A DNA stretch of 64,000 bases from Cyanidium caldarium (GCA_026184775.1 JANCYW010000011.1:1-64000), one strand, 5' to 3'. Shown: positions 9,565-19,885, counted from the first letter of the stretch. Program-made: numbers and translations. Notes: generated from the sequence alone by a model not told the origin.

Positions 9565-10473
9565 ATGGATCGTACAGCGGCGGGGAATGCAGACCCGTTC
9601 CACCCGCTATGCTGGAGCACTCCGTTGAAGTCGGTCACTGCGGAGGCGGTGCACGTGGTGGTGTCCGATGCGTTTGTGGCTGCGCTGAGTGCGGGAGCGC
9701 TACAGGCTGACGACGCCGAGCAACTAGCGGCGGCGTTTCCGGCGGAATGCGCCCGGCTGGAGGCGGCCGTGAACCAGTTGGGTAGAGGTGGCGACGGCTT
9801 TGTGGTGAAACTGTGCGGCAAGGTGCCGGTGGATGCGGTGTGGATAACGCCATTGCGCAGCTTGCAGTGCAGATCGTGGCGAGATGCCTTGGCGATGTTG
9901 CGCGCGTCAGTGCGCGTGCACGCCGACGAGGCCCCGTGCGAGCGCTTGCGGCCGGCAGTGGTGTCGGTGCTGGCGTGGGCGAACATAGAGCCGTCGCTAG
10001 AGTTTCGCGCCTTTGTCTGGGACGGCGCGCTGCTGGCGATATGCCAGCGGCAGGCGGATGCGGCCTATCCGTTCCTGGACGAATGGGAGGCGGACATCGT
10101 GCGAGCGGTGGGCAACTTTTATCACACGCTGCTGCTGCCCGCGCACCCCGGCTACGCGCGTTGTGTGTTTGATTGTTACCTCGACGCCCAGCGGCAAGTG
10201 CGACTGGTCGATATGCACCGGTGGGATGACCGCACGGATCCGCTGTTGTTTACTGCCGCTGAGCTGGAACGCTTTCGCTGCACGTCAAGCAGTGACGCAT
10301 CCGGTGACACACCCCGAAAAGTGCACTTTCGGTTCGTGTCGGAGGGCATGACGCCGGCGTGCCGCACCGTTCTAGATGGTGTGCCGCTGGAGATGCGCGA
10401 CGAGAGCCTGTGGCAGGCGCTGGAGCGTGTGCAGACACCACCATGCGCTGCCTTTGAGCCGCAAGCGGAGTAG
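9565..10473 (+). CDS. CDC123: CDC123/D123 family eIF2 assembly chaperone
   Basis: A 302-residue protein of the D123 family, an ATP-grasp-like protein that in yeast and animals helps assemble the eIF2 heterotrimer in the cytosol. The core block EFRAFVWDGALLAICQRQ followed by Y-P-F-L and later CVFDCYLDAQ-RQVRLVDMHRW-DDRTDPLLF matches the family, including the paired acidic residues proposed to bind ATP-Mg. Length is normal. It is divergent from CIA30 with 129 bases between the start codons. The start is the only ATG before the conserved WSTPLKSV region. Confidence 0.92.
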   Translation: MDRTAAGNADPFHPLCWSTPLKSVTAEAVHVVVSDAFVAALSAGALQADDAEQLAAAFPAECARLEAAVNQLGRGGDGFVVKLCGKVPVDAVWITPLRSLQCRSWRDALAMLRASVRVHADEAPCERLRPAVVSVLAWANIEPSLEFRAFVWDGALLAICQRQADAAYPFLDEWEADIVRAVGNFYHTLLLPAHPGYARCVFDCYLDAQRQVRLVDMHRWDDRTDPLLFTAAELERFRCTSSSDASGDTPRKVHFRFVSEGMTPACRTVLDGVPLEMRDESLWQALERVQTPPCAAFEPQAE

Positions 10474-10575
10474 ACCGGTGGCGCCTCAATGTCCCCTCCT
10501 AGAACACTGTACAGATGTACGATAAAGTTTACCGACCGGGTGGTCCCTCGCGTGCCGCCCTCCACACCCACTCTT

Positions 10576-11409
10576 TCAACGTTTCAGCCGCTCGAATCGT
10601 TCCATCAGCTCATCGGGCTCGCTTTCCCGCACTGCTTGCGGCGCGCCTCCTCGCCCCTCATACGCATTCCCGCCGCCGCCAAACCGATTCGAGGAGCCCG
10701 GCCCGCGGTTGTGTCCTTCGCCGCCGCCACCGTCGCCGCCACCTATATCCCCGTTGCGCACCTCGCCATTCTCCCCGGCGTCCGCCTCCAGCACCGGCAC
10801 CTGCCCGGTGGCGCGTTGTGGCTTTCGCATCGCCTCCGGCCGGCGCGTCGGCGGCGCATTACCCAGGCGGCTGGCATTCTCCAGCCCCAGCTCGTCCAGC
10901 ACTTGATTCACCACCTCGTCGGTCTCCTCGGTCTCGTCGTCGTCCACCACCGCATTCTCCATCGCATCGTCCAGCACCTCCTGCTTCATGCCCAGGATTT
11001 CGTTCTCCCGCTCGAACTCCTGCAGGATGGCGTTGATGCGCGGCAAGTTCACCTGCCGATTCATCAGCCGCATCGACTTGACGATGCCGCGCACCGCCTC
11101 GGTCATCGCCTCGCTCGACCGCATACTGCTCAGCTGCATCTGCACACTCTGCATCTGCGAGCGCACCTCATACATACGCGCCACGTTGTTGCGCACCCGC
11201 ACCAGGTCGCGCGCCGCTATGCGCATCGACTTGTGCTGGCCGTCGCGCGCCAACTTTCGAATCTCGTTCTTCCGCTGCTGCTCCACCCGCTGCATCTTTA
11301 TGCGCTCCCGGTCCACCTCGCGCACCGCCCGGTCGATGGTGCGCTTGTACTTGCGCAGCTTTTGCTCGGGAGTCTCCCCGACGCCGAAAAATCGCTTCAC
11401 CGCGTCCAT
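10576..11409 (-). CDS. VPS2: ESCRT-III subunit CHMP2/Vps2
   Basis: A 277-residue Snf7-family protein. The N-terminal basic helix (RKYKRTIDRAVREVDRERIK) and the block KLARDGQHKSMRIAARDLVR match CHMP2A, as does the acidic hinge ending VVNQVLDELGLE. The last residues, ELMERFERLKR, form an MIM1 motif that in other eukaryotes binds the MIT domain of Vps4. A Gly-rich linker of about 60 residues before the MIM1 is longer than in animals or yeast. ESCRT-III cuts membrane necks at endosomes and in cytokinesis. The chosen start, MDAVKRFFG, corresponds to the family N-terminus; the frame reads on upstream without conservation. Confidence 0.95.
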   Translation of the reverse strand: MDAVKRFFGVGETPEQKLRKYKRTIDRAVREVDRERIKMQRVEQQRKNEIRKLARDGQHKSMRIAARDLVRVRNNVARMYEVRSQMQSVQMQLSSMRSSEAMTEAVRGIVKSMRLMNRQVNLPRINAILQEFERENEILGMKQEVLDDAMENAVVDDDETEETDEVVNQVLDELGLENASRLGNAPPTRRPEAMRKPQRATGQVPVLEADAGENGEVRNGDIGGGDGGGGEGHNRGPGSSNRFGGGGNAYEGRGGAPQAVRESEPDELMERFERLKR

Positions 11410-12185
11410 TTTGTTGGGGGACGGGGCGGTTACGGCAGCGAGGAGGTTCGGAGCAGGAGGAGGATACGAACGAGTCGAGTGGAACGCCACTGGCACCACT
11501 CCAACTCTCAGTCAGGGCTCCGGATGATCTTCGGAGTGCTCAATGCCAAACGGCGGGTGTGTTACGCGAGTTTGGCAGCGGTGGCAACCCACGTCGGTCC
11601 GAACGACACCCGAACGCCTGCCGCGAAAGTGCTGTCCGAACGCGCCCTGTGGCGGTGAGGTGAGGGCGACTCGGTGGGATCGAAACACCTGACGGAGGAA
11701 GGATCACGTCGAGGCGAAGCAGGTCGTAAAAAGGGATAGGGATGGCTATGAGGGCATGTTCGGGATCGTGGCATATTGGGGATGGAGTGGCGAGCGGCTG
11801 CGAGTGTGACAAGAGGTCGGTGGTGGAACAGTGGACGAATGTCTGCAGACTCTGCTGCAAGCGGCAACGGGAGCGAGGGGCGACTGGGAATGCGATTTGC
11901 GCCATCCCCACCTCGAAGAATTGCTGGTGGCGTCGGTGCGCCGCGCGGATGACGAAGGCGCTTTCCAAAATAGGTCATCGCCACCGCTACACACCGGCAT
12001 AGGTGACTTGCGCTTGCTGCCGAGCGTGGGCGACAAGCTGATTTTCCGGCAAGCGGCTCGGCCGCCGCCGCTGCGAATCGGTGCGGCAGCGGCATCCATC
12101 CCCAATGATGCCATGCAATTCGGGACATGTGCCGCCCGCAGCACCGCCGGCAACGCCGAACATCCACCGGTTTCATCCGCCTCCC
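11410..12185. other. Spacer of 776 bases without a supported gene
   Basis: This lies between the CHMP2 start and the TrpRS stop, so it holds at least the CHMP2 promoter. The only frame with a hint of protein character is on the + strand, 11831-12274 (helical, Leu/Glu-containing for its first ~45 residues), but it runs antisense into TrpRS and decays into Pro/Ser/Ala. I cannot name it or exclude a small gene. No tRNA seen. Confidence 0.5.
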
Positions 12186-13532
12186 TCACACCGCACTCTC
12201 CTCCGGTCGCGGTGTGCGCACTCCGCTCGCACCCACACTCCGCGCCTCTTCCGCACCAGGCACGCGCTCCATAAATCCCATGGCGCCGCGTGCCCGCCGC
12301 AGCGTCTCGTTGGCGATCTCGGCGGCCGCCTCCGCACCGTCCCGCAGAATGCGCTGCAGCTCGCCGCGATCCGCCAACACCTCCCGGTATCGCCGCTGAA
12401 TCGGTGCCAGCTCGGTCACAATGGCCTCCGCCAGCAGCGGTTTGAACGCCGCCCAACCGCCGCTCTGTCGCAACACGTCTTCGATCTCCGCCTTCGGCCG
12501 CGAGCCGGTCAGCGCCCGATATACGTTCAGCAGGTTGGTGCACTCGGGCCGGTCGGGGTCGTCGAACACCAGCTCCCGCCCGGCGTCCGTCTTGCAGCGT
12601 TTGATCTTGCTGCGGACGGTGTCGGCGTCATCGAGCAGGTTGATGCGCGACATGTCCGACGCCGCGCTCTTGCTCATCTTGCTGGTGCCGTCGGTGAGCG
12701 ACATCACCCGCGCCACCCCGCTGGACTCGTCCCATGCCAGCGCTTCGGGTTCCCGAAACACTGGCGGCTGTCGCTGGCGCTTGATCCTCTTCCCGTAGAG
12801 GTGGTTGAAGGAGCGCGCCACGTCACGAGCAAGTTCCAGGTGTTGCCGCTGATCCTCGCCCACCGGCACCCGCTCCGCCCGGTACAGCAGGATATCCGCC
12901 GCCATCAGCACCGGGTATGTGAACAGCCCCACGTAGATGGATTGCGCATCCTCCAGTTTGGCGCGCTTATCCTTGAACTGGGTCATCTTCTCCAGCCAGC
13001 TCATCGGGGTGAGGCAGTTGAGCAGCCAGGCCATCTCGGCGTGCGCGGGCACGTGCGACTGCACGAATATCTTGCAACGCCGCGGATCGATACCGCACGC
13101 TAGGTACATCGCCGCGGTGTTCATGGTGTCCTCGGCCAGTCGCTGTGCGTCGTGCGGGACGGTGATGGCGTGCAGGTCCACCACGCAGAACCAGTTCTCG
13201 AATAGGTCCTGGTGGGTGACCCACTGCCGTATCGCGCCGAGATAATTGCCCAGGTGCAGTGCGCCGGTCGGTTGCACACCGGAGAATACCCGCTGTCGAC
13301 GGGATGGGGAGGAGGAGATGGAGGCGCGGAGGTGCCGCAGTGACGATGAGATCGTGTGGCAGGCGCGAGCGGGTGTCCCGGCGAGCGTCGCAGCGGTGAG
13401 GCATCTTGATCGACTGAGGAACGTGGCACAACCCGCTGCCCGTCGCCACTGGCAGCTCAGTGCCGCTCCACCCCTGCGCACCCGCGGCGCGGACCAACGC
13501 CCTACCACCTCGATGAAAGAGAGTGGAAGCAT
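12186..13532 (-). CDS. Organellar (bacterial-type) tryptophanyl-tRNA synthetase
   Basis: A 448-residue class I synthetase that charges tRNA-Trp. The HIGH motif is HLGN at residues 93-96 (TGALHLGNYLGA) and the KMSKS loop is intact near residue 284. The sequence is of the bacterial/organellar TrpS type rather than the eukaryotic cytosolic type, and the first ~80 residues are rich in Arg, Ser and Ala, as in a mitochondrial or plastid transit peptide. The open frame reaches upstream to 13775, just 15 bases from the NUF2 stop; the methionine at 13532 is preferred because it leaves a promoter and starts a credible transit peptide. Upstream methionines remain possible. Confidence 0.93.
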   Translation of the reverse strand: MLPLSFIEVVGRWSAPRVRRGGAALSCQWRRAAGCATFLSRSRCLTAATLAGTPARACHTISSSLRHLRASISSSPSRRQRVFSGVQPTGALHLGNYLGAIRQWVTHQDLFENWFCVVDLHAITVPHDAQRLAEDTMNTAAMYLACGIDPRRCKIFVQSHVPAHAEMAWLLNCLTPMSWLEKMTQFKDKRAKLEDAQSIYVGLFTYPVLMAADILLYRAERVPVGEDQRQHLELARDVARSFNHLYGKRIKRQRQPPVFREPEALAWDESSGVARVMSLTDGTSKMSKSAASDMSRINLLDDADTVRSKIKRCKTDAGRELVFDDPDRPECTNLLNVYRALTGSRPKAEIEDVLRQSGGWAAFKPLLAEAIVTELAPIQRRYREVLADRGELQRILRDGAEAAAEIANETLRRARGAMGFMERVPGAEEARSVGASGVRTPRPEESAV

Positions 13533-13790
13533 TGACTTCGATGCAGAGGCAACTCTAGGAAAATCGGCCGCTTTCGTTGGATCTCTCGCGGCACATCGCC
13601 TGCCCAACAGCATCACGAAGAGGCCCCCACGACCCGTGTGCCGAGAAGTGGCGTGAAGGAGGTCGTCGATCGAAACGGGCGGCGCGCCTCCATCGGCGCG
13701 CGAGACGAGGCGACGCTTCGGTGACCGCTGCGACGTGCCCACGTTCCCCACATCGGCGTGTCTCTCCCCATTCACGACAATACACTCCGT

Positions 13791-15305
13791 TTATACGCGA
13801 GCGGCTTGGGAACTGTGGTCGGCGGGAGCTTCGCGTTGGCGCCGCATTTGCTGCATGGCGGTGAACAGCCGCCGGTGGTACGCGACCACCTCCTGTTCCA
13901 GTGAATCGTACTTGGCGCGTAGGGCGTCGGTCTCGGCGGCGTGCTCGCGTCGAAGCTCATCGATTTTGACTTGCATCTGATCGGCAAGCGTCTGATTCCG
14001 CTGCACCGCGTGCTCCACATCGCGCTGATCGCTGCGCGCGGCCTCGTACGCCTCGTTCAGTTCCTGCAGCTGCGCCTGCGCCTCGCTGGTGCGCGCCTCG
14101 GACTGGGTGCGTATGCGGGCCAGACGCTCCTCCACCAGCGCCAGCTGCTTGTCCAGGTGGGCGCGCTCCTGGGTAAGCGAGCGCAGCGCTGTCTCTTTTT
14201 CGGCCAGCTGCTCGCGGCGCTGCTCCAACGCCTCGGCGAGCTCCTTGCCCTTGGCGGTGTCGCGTTCGGCGTCGCCCAGCAGGCGCATCAACTCTTGCAG
14301 CTCACGTTCATAGCGCTCCAGGGCGTCACGCTCGCTCTGCAGCTGACGCGTGCGTCGCTCGGTGTGCTCCACATGCTGTTGATCGCGCTCCACCTCCGCC
14401 TCCATGTCCGCCAACTGCGCCTGTACCCGCTCCGGCGAACTGACGATCATCGCTTGCAACTTGGCGCTCTCCTGTCGCGCCTGCAGGAGGGCAAACTTTT
14501 GGTTGGCGATGCGGTCGCCTATCTCATTGGCCTGCACCTTCAGCTCCCGAATGTCCGCCTGCAACTTGAGCTGCTGCTTGTTCAACGCGGTGATCTCGGC
14601 GGCGAGCTCGACGGTCTCGGCCTCCAGGGCGGTCACTCTGGGGCGCTCCGCGTCGCGCCGCTCGTTCCATTTCCGTACTTGCGCCTCGGACGCCGCCACC
14701 TGCTCCTGCAGATCGGCGCGCCGCTCAAACACTCCTTCGGACTGGCCAGCCACCTGCTGGAAGCGCTGCAGGCGCTCCTCGCGGAATTTGGCCAGGTTGA
14801 TGATGCCGCTGAGTATGCGCCGCACCCGCGGATACTCCGGCTTCAAGTAGTCGTTGAAGGAAAAGTCATGCACGCCGCACGCGTCCATCAGCCGCTGCGC
14901 CGCGCGGTGAAACGCCAACACCGTCGCCGAGTCGTTGTGCAGCTCCGGAAAGCCGAGCGCCTCCAGCGCCGACGGCAGTGGCGCCGCCAGCTGCTCGCGC
15001 GGCACCCCGGCCAACAACTCCAGCAGCTGTTCCAGCACCGAACGCAGGTGCTCCGGACTCGGCTGCAACAACTGCTGCTCGGAGAATGGAATCTGCAGCT
15101 CCTGCATGCACGCCAGAATCTCCGCCGGCGGCAGCAGCGGGAACGAGTAGCTGGACGCATGTCCCGCAGTCGAGGCCGGCGTCAACCCGCGCGAGCGCTT
15201 GCCGGTCGACGAACCCGCCGTCGCCGAGCTGTGCGGCGTGTGAGCGTACGGCCGCGGTGTGGCGTACGGCGACCGCCCCATACCATGTCGTACCACACTA
15301 CTCAT
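13791..15305 (-). CDS. NUF2: Kinetochore protein NUF2 (Ndc80 complex)
   Basis: A 504-residue protein with the NUF2 plan: an N-terminal calponin-homology domain (about residues 45-175, including YSFPLLPPAEILACMQEL and LKPEYPRVRRILSGIINLAK) followed by more than 300 residues of coiled coil rich in Glu, Gln, Arg and Leu. NUF2 pairs with NDC80 to tie the outer kinetochore to microtubule ends in mitosis. The coil is somewhat longer than in yeast. The start is MSSVVRHGMG; the frame is open further but unconserved. The gene is head to head with topoisomerase II across 314 bases. Confidence 0.92.
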   Translation of the reverse strand: MSSVVRHGMGRSPYATPRPYAHTPHSSATAGSSTGKRSRGLTPASTAGHASSYSFPLLPPAEILACMQELQIPFSEQQLLQPSPEHLRSVLEQLLELLAGVPREQLAAPLPSALEALGFPELHNDSATVLAFHRAAQRLMDACGVHDFSFNDYLKPEYPRVRRILSGIINLAKFREERLQRFQQVAGQSEGVFERRADLQEQVAASEAQVRKWNERRDAERPRVTALEAETVELAAEITALNKQQLKLQADIRELKVQANEIGDRIANQKFALLQARQESAKLQAMIVSSPERVQAQLADMEAEVERDQQHVEHTERRTRQLQSERDALERYERELQELMRLLGDAERDTAKGKELAEALEQRREQLAEKETALRSLTQERAHLDKQLALVEERLARIRTQSEARTSEAQAQLQELNEAYEAARSDQRDVEHAVQRNQTLADQMQVKIDELRREHAAETDALRAKYDSLEQEVVAYHRRLFTAMQQMRRQREAPADHSSQAARV

Positions 15306-15619
15306 GAGGGGAGACGGAGGGGCGAGGTGTGGGAGGCGGTTTCGAGCACGGCACCACGTCACCCGGCGTGACCCTGGCGCGGCGCCTCTCTTTCGCGACG
15401 TCAGCGCGAGCGCGCCGCCTCTGACCGAAACGCGCGCGCAACGGGACACCCGTTCGATCGCCCGACCGTTACGGGAATTCGAAATTTGCCGGATGCTGCC
15501 GCCCGGCAGCCGACCGCGACCCCTCTTCCGACGTGCTCGACACGGCCGGACTCGGCCCTTTCAGGCGTCACCAACAGGAGGTGTGACACTGCATTTCATA
15601 GCGAACATTCCACTTCAGT
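15306..15619. promoter_or_regulatory. Shared NUF2-TOP2 promoter with AACGG cluster
   Basis: A 314-base spacer between two divergent mitotic genes. Three AACGG cores lie within 31 bases: AACGG at 15440-15444 and its complement CCGTT at 15450-15454 and 15466-15470. In land plants this core (the MSA element) binds MYB3R factors that time G2/M genes. TTTCGCGAC at 15391-15399 is one base off an E2F site. Function is inference. Confidence 0.4.
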
Positions 15620-18600
15620 ATGGCGAGCGCGACGATGTCCCAAGCGAACACCGTCGTCGACCGGCACAAATCGGTGGAGGACACGTACCAGAAGCTGTCC
15701 CAGCTGGAGCACATTCTGCTGCGGCCGGACACCTACATCGGGTCCGCCGAGCGCACCACCGCACCGCTGTGGGTGCTGGCAACTGATGTCACCGACGATG
15801 GGAAACCGCGAGAGCGCATGGTGCTGCGTGACGTGACCTACGTGCCCGGGCTGTACAAGATCTTCGACGAGATCCTGGTCAATGCGGCCGACCACAAACA
15901 GCGCGACCCCAGCATGGACACCATCCGCGTGGACATCGAACCGGAGAACAACCGCATCAGCGTGTACAACAACGGTTCCGGCATACCGGTGGAGGTGCAC
16001 GCCAAGGAGCGGTGCTACGTCGCCGAGCTCATCTTCGGCCACCTGCTCACCTCCAGCAACTACGACGACGACGAGCGCAAGGTGACCGGCGGGCGCAACG
16101 GCTACGGCGCCAAGCTGGCGAACATTTTCAGCACCGAGTTTGTGGTGGAGACTGCCGACGGTCGGCACCGCTACCGCCAGTGCTTCCGCCACAACATGCA
16201 GGAGAAGGACGAGCCGTGCATCAGCAGCTGCAGCGCCGAGGACAACTTCACCCGCATCACGTTCACACCGGATCTGGCCAAGTTCGGCATGAGCCATCTT
16301 GATGCCGACACCGTCAGCCTCATGCAGAAGCGAGTGTACGACGTGGCTGGTGCCAATCCGACGTTGCGGGTCGTACTCAACGGCCAGCGCTTGCCCATCC
16401 GTTCCTTCAAACAGTACGTGGAGCTGTACCTGGCCGACAAGCCGGACGCGGTGCGGCTGCACGAGCGCGTCAACGACCGCTGGGAGGTGGTGGTGAGCGG
16501 CAGCGACGGCCAATTCAGCCAGGTGAGTTTCGTCAACTCCATTTGGACCATCAAGGGCGGCACGCACGTCAACCACGTGGCCGACCAGCTGGTGGGCGCC
16601 ATCGTCGAGGCCGTCGGCAAAAAGCACAAGAGCGTCAAGCTGAAGCCGTTTCAGGTGCGCAACCACCTGTGGGTGTTTGTCAACTGCCTCATCGAGAACC
16701 CCAGCTTCGACAGTCAGACCAAGGAGAACCTGACCTCCAAGCCGAGCACTTTCGGCAGCCGCTGCGGCCTGAGCGCCGAGCTGCTGCGCCGACTCGCCCG
16801 CAGCGACATCGTCGGCAGCGTGCTCGACTTTGCCAAGTACAAGCAGAGCGCCGAGCTGAAAAAGACGGATGGCGGCAAGAAGCAGCGCGTCAGCGGCATA
16901 CCCAAGCTGGACGACGCCAACATGGCCGGCGGCCGCGAGGCGCACAAGTGCACGCTCATCCTCACCGAGGGCGACTCTGCCAAGGCGCTGGCCATCTCGG
17001 GCCTCTCGGTGGTCGGGCGCGACTACTACGGCGTGTTCCCGCTGCGCGGCAAGCTGCTGAATGTGCGCGAGGCCACGCACAAGCAGATTATGGAGAACGC
17101 CGAGATCAACCACCTCAAGAAGATCCTCGGCCTGCAGCATGGCAAGGCGTACGATGCCACCAGCGTCAAGTCGCTGCGGTATGGCCACGTGATGATCATG
17201 ACCGACCAGGATCACGACGGCTCGCACATCAAGGGCCTGCTGATCAACTTCTTCCACCACTTTTGGCCGTCGCTGCTGCAGCAGGTGCCCGGCTTTCTGC
17301 TGGAATTTATCACCCCCATCGTCAAGGCCACCCGCAGCAAGGGCGGTGGGCGTGCGGAGGAGGTGGTGTTCTTCACCATCCCCGAATATCAGGCGTGGCG
17401 GGCGCGGCAGCCGAGCCTGCGCGGCGTCACCATCAAATATTACAAGGGGCTGGGCACGTCCACCGCCGCCGAGGCCAAGGCCTACTTCAGCAACCTGCCA
17501 CGGCACCAGCACGCGTTTGTGTGGAGTGGGCGGGACGATGGCGAGTCCATCGAGCTCGCCTTCAGCAAGCTGCGGGTGAACGAGCGCAAGCAGTGGCTGG
17601 CGGCGCACCAGCTGGGCACCTATTTCGACCACGAGACGGACACGCTCACCTACCACAACTTTGTGCACAAAGAGCTGGTGCTGTTCTCGCTGGCGGACAA
17701 TGCGCGCTCCATACCGTGTGTGGTGGACGGGTTGAAGCCGTCGCAGCGCAAGGTGCTGTTCGCCTGTTTCAAGCGTCGCCTGCAGCGCGAGATCAAGGTG
17801 GCGCAGCTGGCGGGCTACGTCGGCGAGCACGCCGCCTATCATCACGGCGAGGCCAGCCTGATGGCCACCGTGGTGGGGCTGGCGCAGAATTTCGTCGGCT
17901 CCAACAACATCAACCTGCTGGTGCCGGCCGGCCAGTTCGGCACGCGGCTCCAGGGCGGCAAGGATGCGGCCTCGGCGCGGTACATTTTTACGCGGCTGGC
18001 GCCGGTGACGCGGGCGCTCTTCCCCGAGGCCGACGATGTGCTGCTAGAGTACCTGGAGGAGGACGGTTTGGGCATCGAGCCACGCTGGTACTGCCCGGTG
18101 CTGCCGATGGTGCTGGTGAACGGCGCTGAAGGCATCGGCACCGGGTGGAGTACCTCGGTGCCGTGCTTCAACCCGCACGACCTGATCCAGGCTCTGCGAC
18201 AGATGCTGCAGGCGGAGGAGCCCGGCACCGTGGCCACCGATCTACGACCGTGGTATCGCGGTTATCATGGACGTGTCCTGCCGCAGCGCCATGCGCCGGG
18301 CAACTACGAGGTGCACGGCACCGTGTACCGTGTGGACGCGCAGACGGTGCAGGTGCGCGAACTGCCGCTGCGCACCTGGACGCAGCCGTACAAAGAGTGG
18401 CTGGAGTCGTGCCTGGTGGGGGCGGAGGCGAGTACCACCGCCTCCAGCAGCGGCACGTCTTCGAGCGGCCGCACGCCCGCCAACGCCGCGTTCCTGCGCG
18501 AGCTGGCCGACAACAGCACCGAGACGCGCGTGCAGTTCACCCTGACCTTCCGCGACGCTGCCACGCTGCAGGCCGCCATAGAATCGAGTGGCGGCGGCCT

Positions 18601-19885
18601 GCACAAGCGGCTGCGACTCAGCGGCTCGCTCTCCACCGGCAATATGGTGCTGTTCGATCACCAGGGCAAGATCTGTCGGTACGAGTCGGCGGCGGATATC
18701 CTGCGCGAGTTTTACGGCGTGCGGCTGCGGTTGTACGGTGAGCGCAAGCGGCACTTGGTGGCGGCGCTGGAACGCGATGTGTTACGCCTGGAGAACAAGG
18801 TGCGCTTCATCCTCGCGGTGGTGCACGGAGAGATACGTGTGGCCAACCGCGAGCGCGACGAGCTGCTGCGAGAGCTGGAGGCGAAGGGATTCGCCAAGAT
18901 AAGCAGCCAGCGTGGTGCTGCTGGGGGCGGGAGAGAGCCCCAGGAAGAGACGGAGGAGGCGGAAGCGGAGGCAGCATCCCGGGCGCCCGACGCCAGCGGG
19001 TACGATTATTTGCTGTCGATGCCGTTGTGGAGTTTGACGCGCGAGCGCGTGGAGGAGCTGCGGCGACAGCGCGATGGCAAGGTGGGCGAGTTGGAGGTGA
19101 CGCGTGCCACCACCCCCAAAGAGCTGTGGCTGCGCGATTTGGAGCAGGTGGAGCGGGTGTTGGCGGAGGGCGAGGCCGAGTTGGAGGCACGCGGGAAGCG
19201 GGTCAGTGGCAACGGTGACGCTCGAGCACGCTCCTCCCAAACCGCCGCCACGGCAGATGCGACATCGATGGAGATTCCGCCGCCGCCGCCGCCGCCGCCG
19301 CCCAGCGAGCGGCCGCCGCGCAGTCAACGCAGCAGCGTGGCCAGTAGCGCCGACACCGATGGCACCGAGAGCGCGTCGCTGCGAAGCGGTGATATCGAGG
19401 AGAACAACACCTCTGCAGCGACCAAGGCGGCGCGCCGAAAGACGTCGCGGGCGGCACCCTGTCAGCGCGCCCCGCCGGCCGCCGAGGCAACGATGTCGGA
19501 ACTGTCGTTGTCAGAGCGGTTGGCGCAGCGGCTGCAGCTGCAGCCGACATCCAGCACCAGCGCGGCGACCACGTCCGCCAATCAGAGCCACGGCCGCAAG
19601 CTCTTCTCCGCCAGCGATTATTTGGCGTCGTTGAAGAGCCGTCTCGAGCAGGAGCCGCCACCCAGAGCAGCAAACGACACGGAGACCGCCGATGAGCGTT
19701 CTGCCAGCGCAGCCTCCCGCGCACCGACTGCCGATCCGGCGCCAGCGCGCAGCCGGCGTCCACGTCGCGTGGTCTCGTACTCCGTAGACGAAGAGGAGGA
19801 GGAGGAGGAGGATGACGATGGCGAGGATACCTCTTTCCAATGGGACGCTTCCACCACCATCATCTCCGACGACGATGACGCTTAA
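15620..19885 (+). CDS. TOP2: DNA topoisomerase II
   Basis: A 1421-residue type IIA topoisomerase that passes one duplex through another to separate sister chromosomes in the nucleus. The GHKL ATPase shows DEILVNAADHK near residue 90 and GRNGYGAKLAN near 158, with the transducer lysine in QTKENLTSK near 366. The TOPRIM domain has EGDSAKALA at about 450 and TDQDHDGSH at about 528. The catalytic tyrosine is in SARYIFT at about residue 788, close to its position in yeast and human. The C-terminal ~280 residues are low-complexity: poly-Pro, Ser/Ala-rich and an acidic tail of Glu and Asp, typical of the regulatory tail. No intron in over 4 kb. Its stop is one base from the stop of the convergent E2 gene. 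Confidence 0.98.
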   Translation: MASATMSQANTVVDRHKSVEDTYQKLSQLEHILLRPDTYIGSAERTTAPLWVLATDVTDDGKPRERMVLRDVTYVPGLYKIFDEILVNAADHKQRDPSMDTIRVDIEPENNRISVYNNGSGIPVEVHAKERCYVAELIFGHLLTSSNYDDDERKVTGGRNGYGAKLANIFSTEFVVETADGRHRYRQCFRHNMQEKDEPCISSCSAEDNFTRITFTPDLAKFGMSHLDADTVSLMQKRVYDVAGANPTLRVVLNGQRLPIRSFKQYVELYLADKPDAVRLHERVNDRWEVVVSGSDGQFSQVSFVNSIWTIKGGTHVNHVADQLVGAIVEAVGKKHKSVKLKPFQVRNHLWVFVNCLIENPSFDSQTKENLTSKPSTFGSRCGLSAELLRRLARSDIVGSVLDFAKYKQSAELKKTDGGKKQRVSGIPKLDDANMAGGREAHKCTLILTEGDSAKALAISGLSVVGRDYYGVFPLRGKLLNVREATHKQIMENAEINHLKKILGLQHGKAYDATSVKSLRYGHVMIMTDQDHDGSHIKGLLINFFHHFWPSLLQQVPGFLLEFITPIVKATRSKGGGRAEEVVFFTIPEYQAWRARQPSLRGVTIKYYKGLGTSTAAEAKAYFSNLPRHQHAFVWSGRDDGESIELAFSKLRVNERKQWLAAHQLGTYFDHETDTLTYHNFVHKELVLFSLADNARSIPCVVDGLKPSQRKVLFACFKRRLQREIKVAQLAGYVGEHAAYHHGEASLMATVVGLAQNFVGSNNINLLVPAGQFGTRLQGGKDAASARYIFTRLAPVTRALFPEADDVLLEYLEEDGLGIEPRWYCPVLPMVLVNGAEGIGTGWSTSVPCFNPHDLIQALRQMLQAEEPGTVATDLRPWYRGYHGRVLPQRHAPGNYEVHGTVYRVDAQTVQVRELPLRTWTQPYKEWLESCLVGAEASTTASSSGTSSSGRTPANAAFLRELADNSTETRVQFTLTFRDAATLQAAIESSGGGLHKRLRLSGSLSTGNMVLFDHQGKICRYESAADILREFYGVRLRLYGERKRHLVAALERDVLRLENKVRFILAVVHGEIRVANRERDELLRELEAKGFAKISSQRGAAGGGREPQEETEEAEAEAASRAPDASGYDYLLSMPLWSLTRERVEELRRQRDGKVGELEVTRATTPKELWLRDLEQVERVLAEGEAELEARGKRVSGNGDARARSSQTAATADATSMEIPPPPPPPPPSERPPRSQRSSVASSADTDGTESASLRSGDIEENNTSAATKAARRKTSRAAPCQRAPPAAEATMSELSLSERLAQRLQLQPTSSTSAATTSANQSHGRKLFSASDYLASLKSRLEQEPPPRAANDTETADERSASAASRAPTADPAPARSRRPRRVVSYSVDEEEEEEEDDDGEDTSFQWDASTTIISDDDDA

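Noticed and set aside
11831-12274. 147-residue + strand frame next to TrpRS
   Set aside because: Its first third looks protein-like, but it runs antisense into the TrpRS C-terminus and turns into Pro/Ser/Ala. Not enough to call a gene.
13941-15371. 476-codon frame antisense to NUF2
   Set aside because: Leu/Gln/Arg repeats are the complement of the NUF2 coiled coil, not an independent protein.
15596-17845. 749-codon frame antisense to topoisomerase II
   Set aside because: It mirrors the codon pattern of a strongly conserved gene; GC-rich third positions suppress stops on the other strand. Its His/Val/Leu composition has no family.
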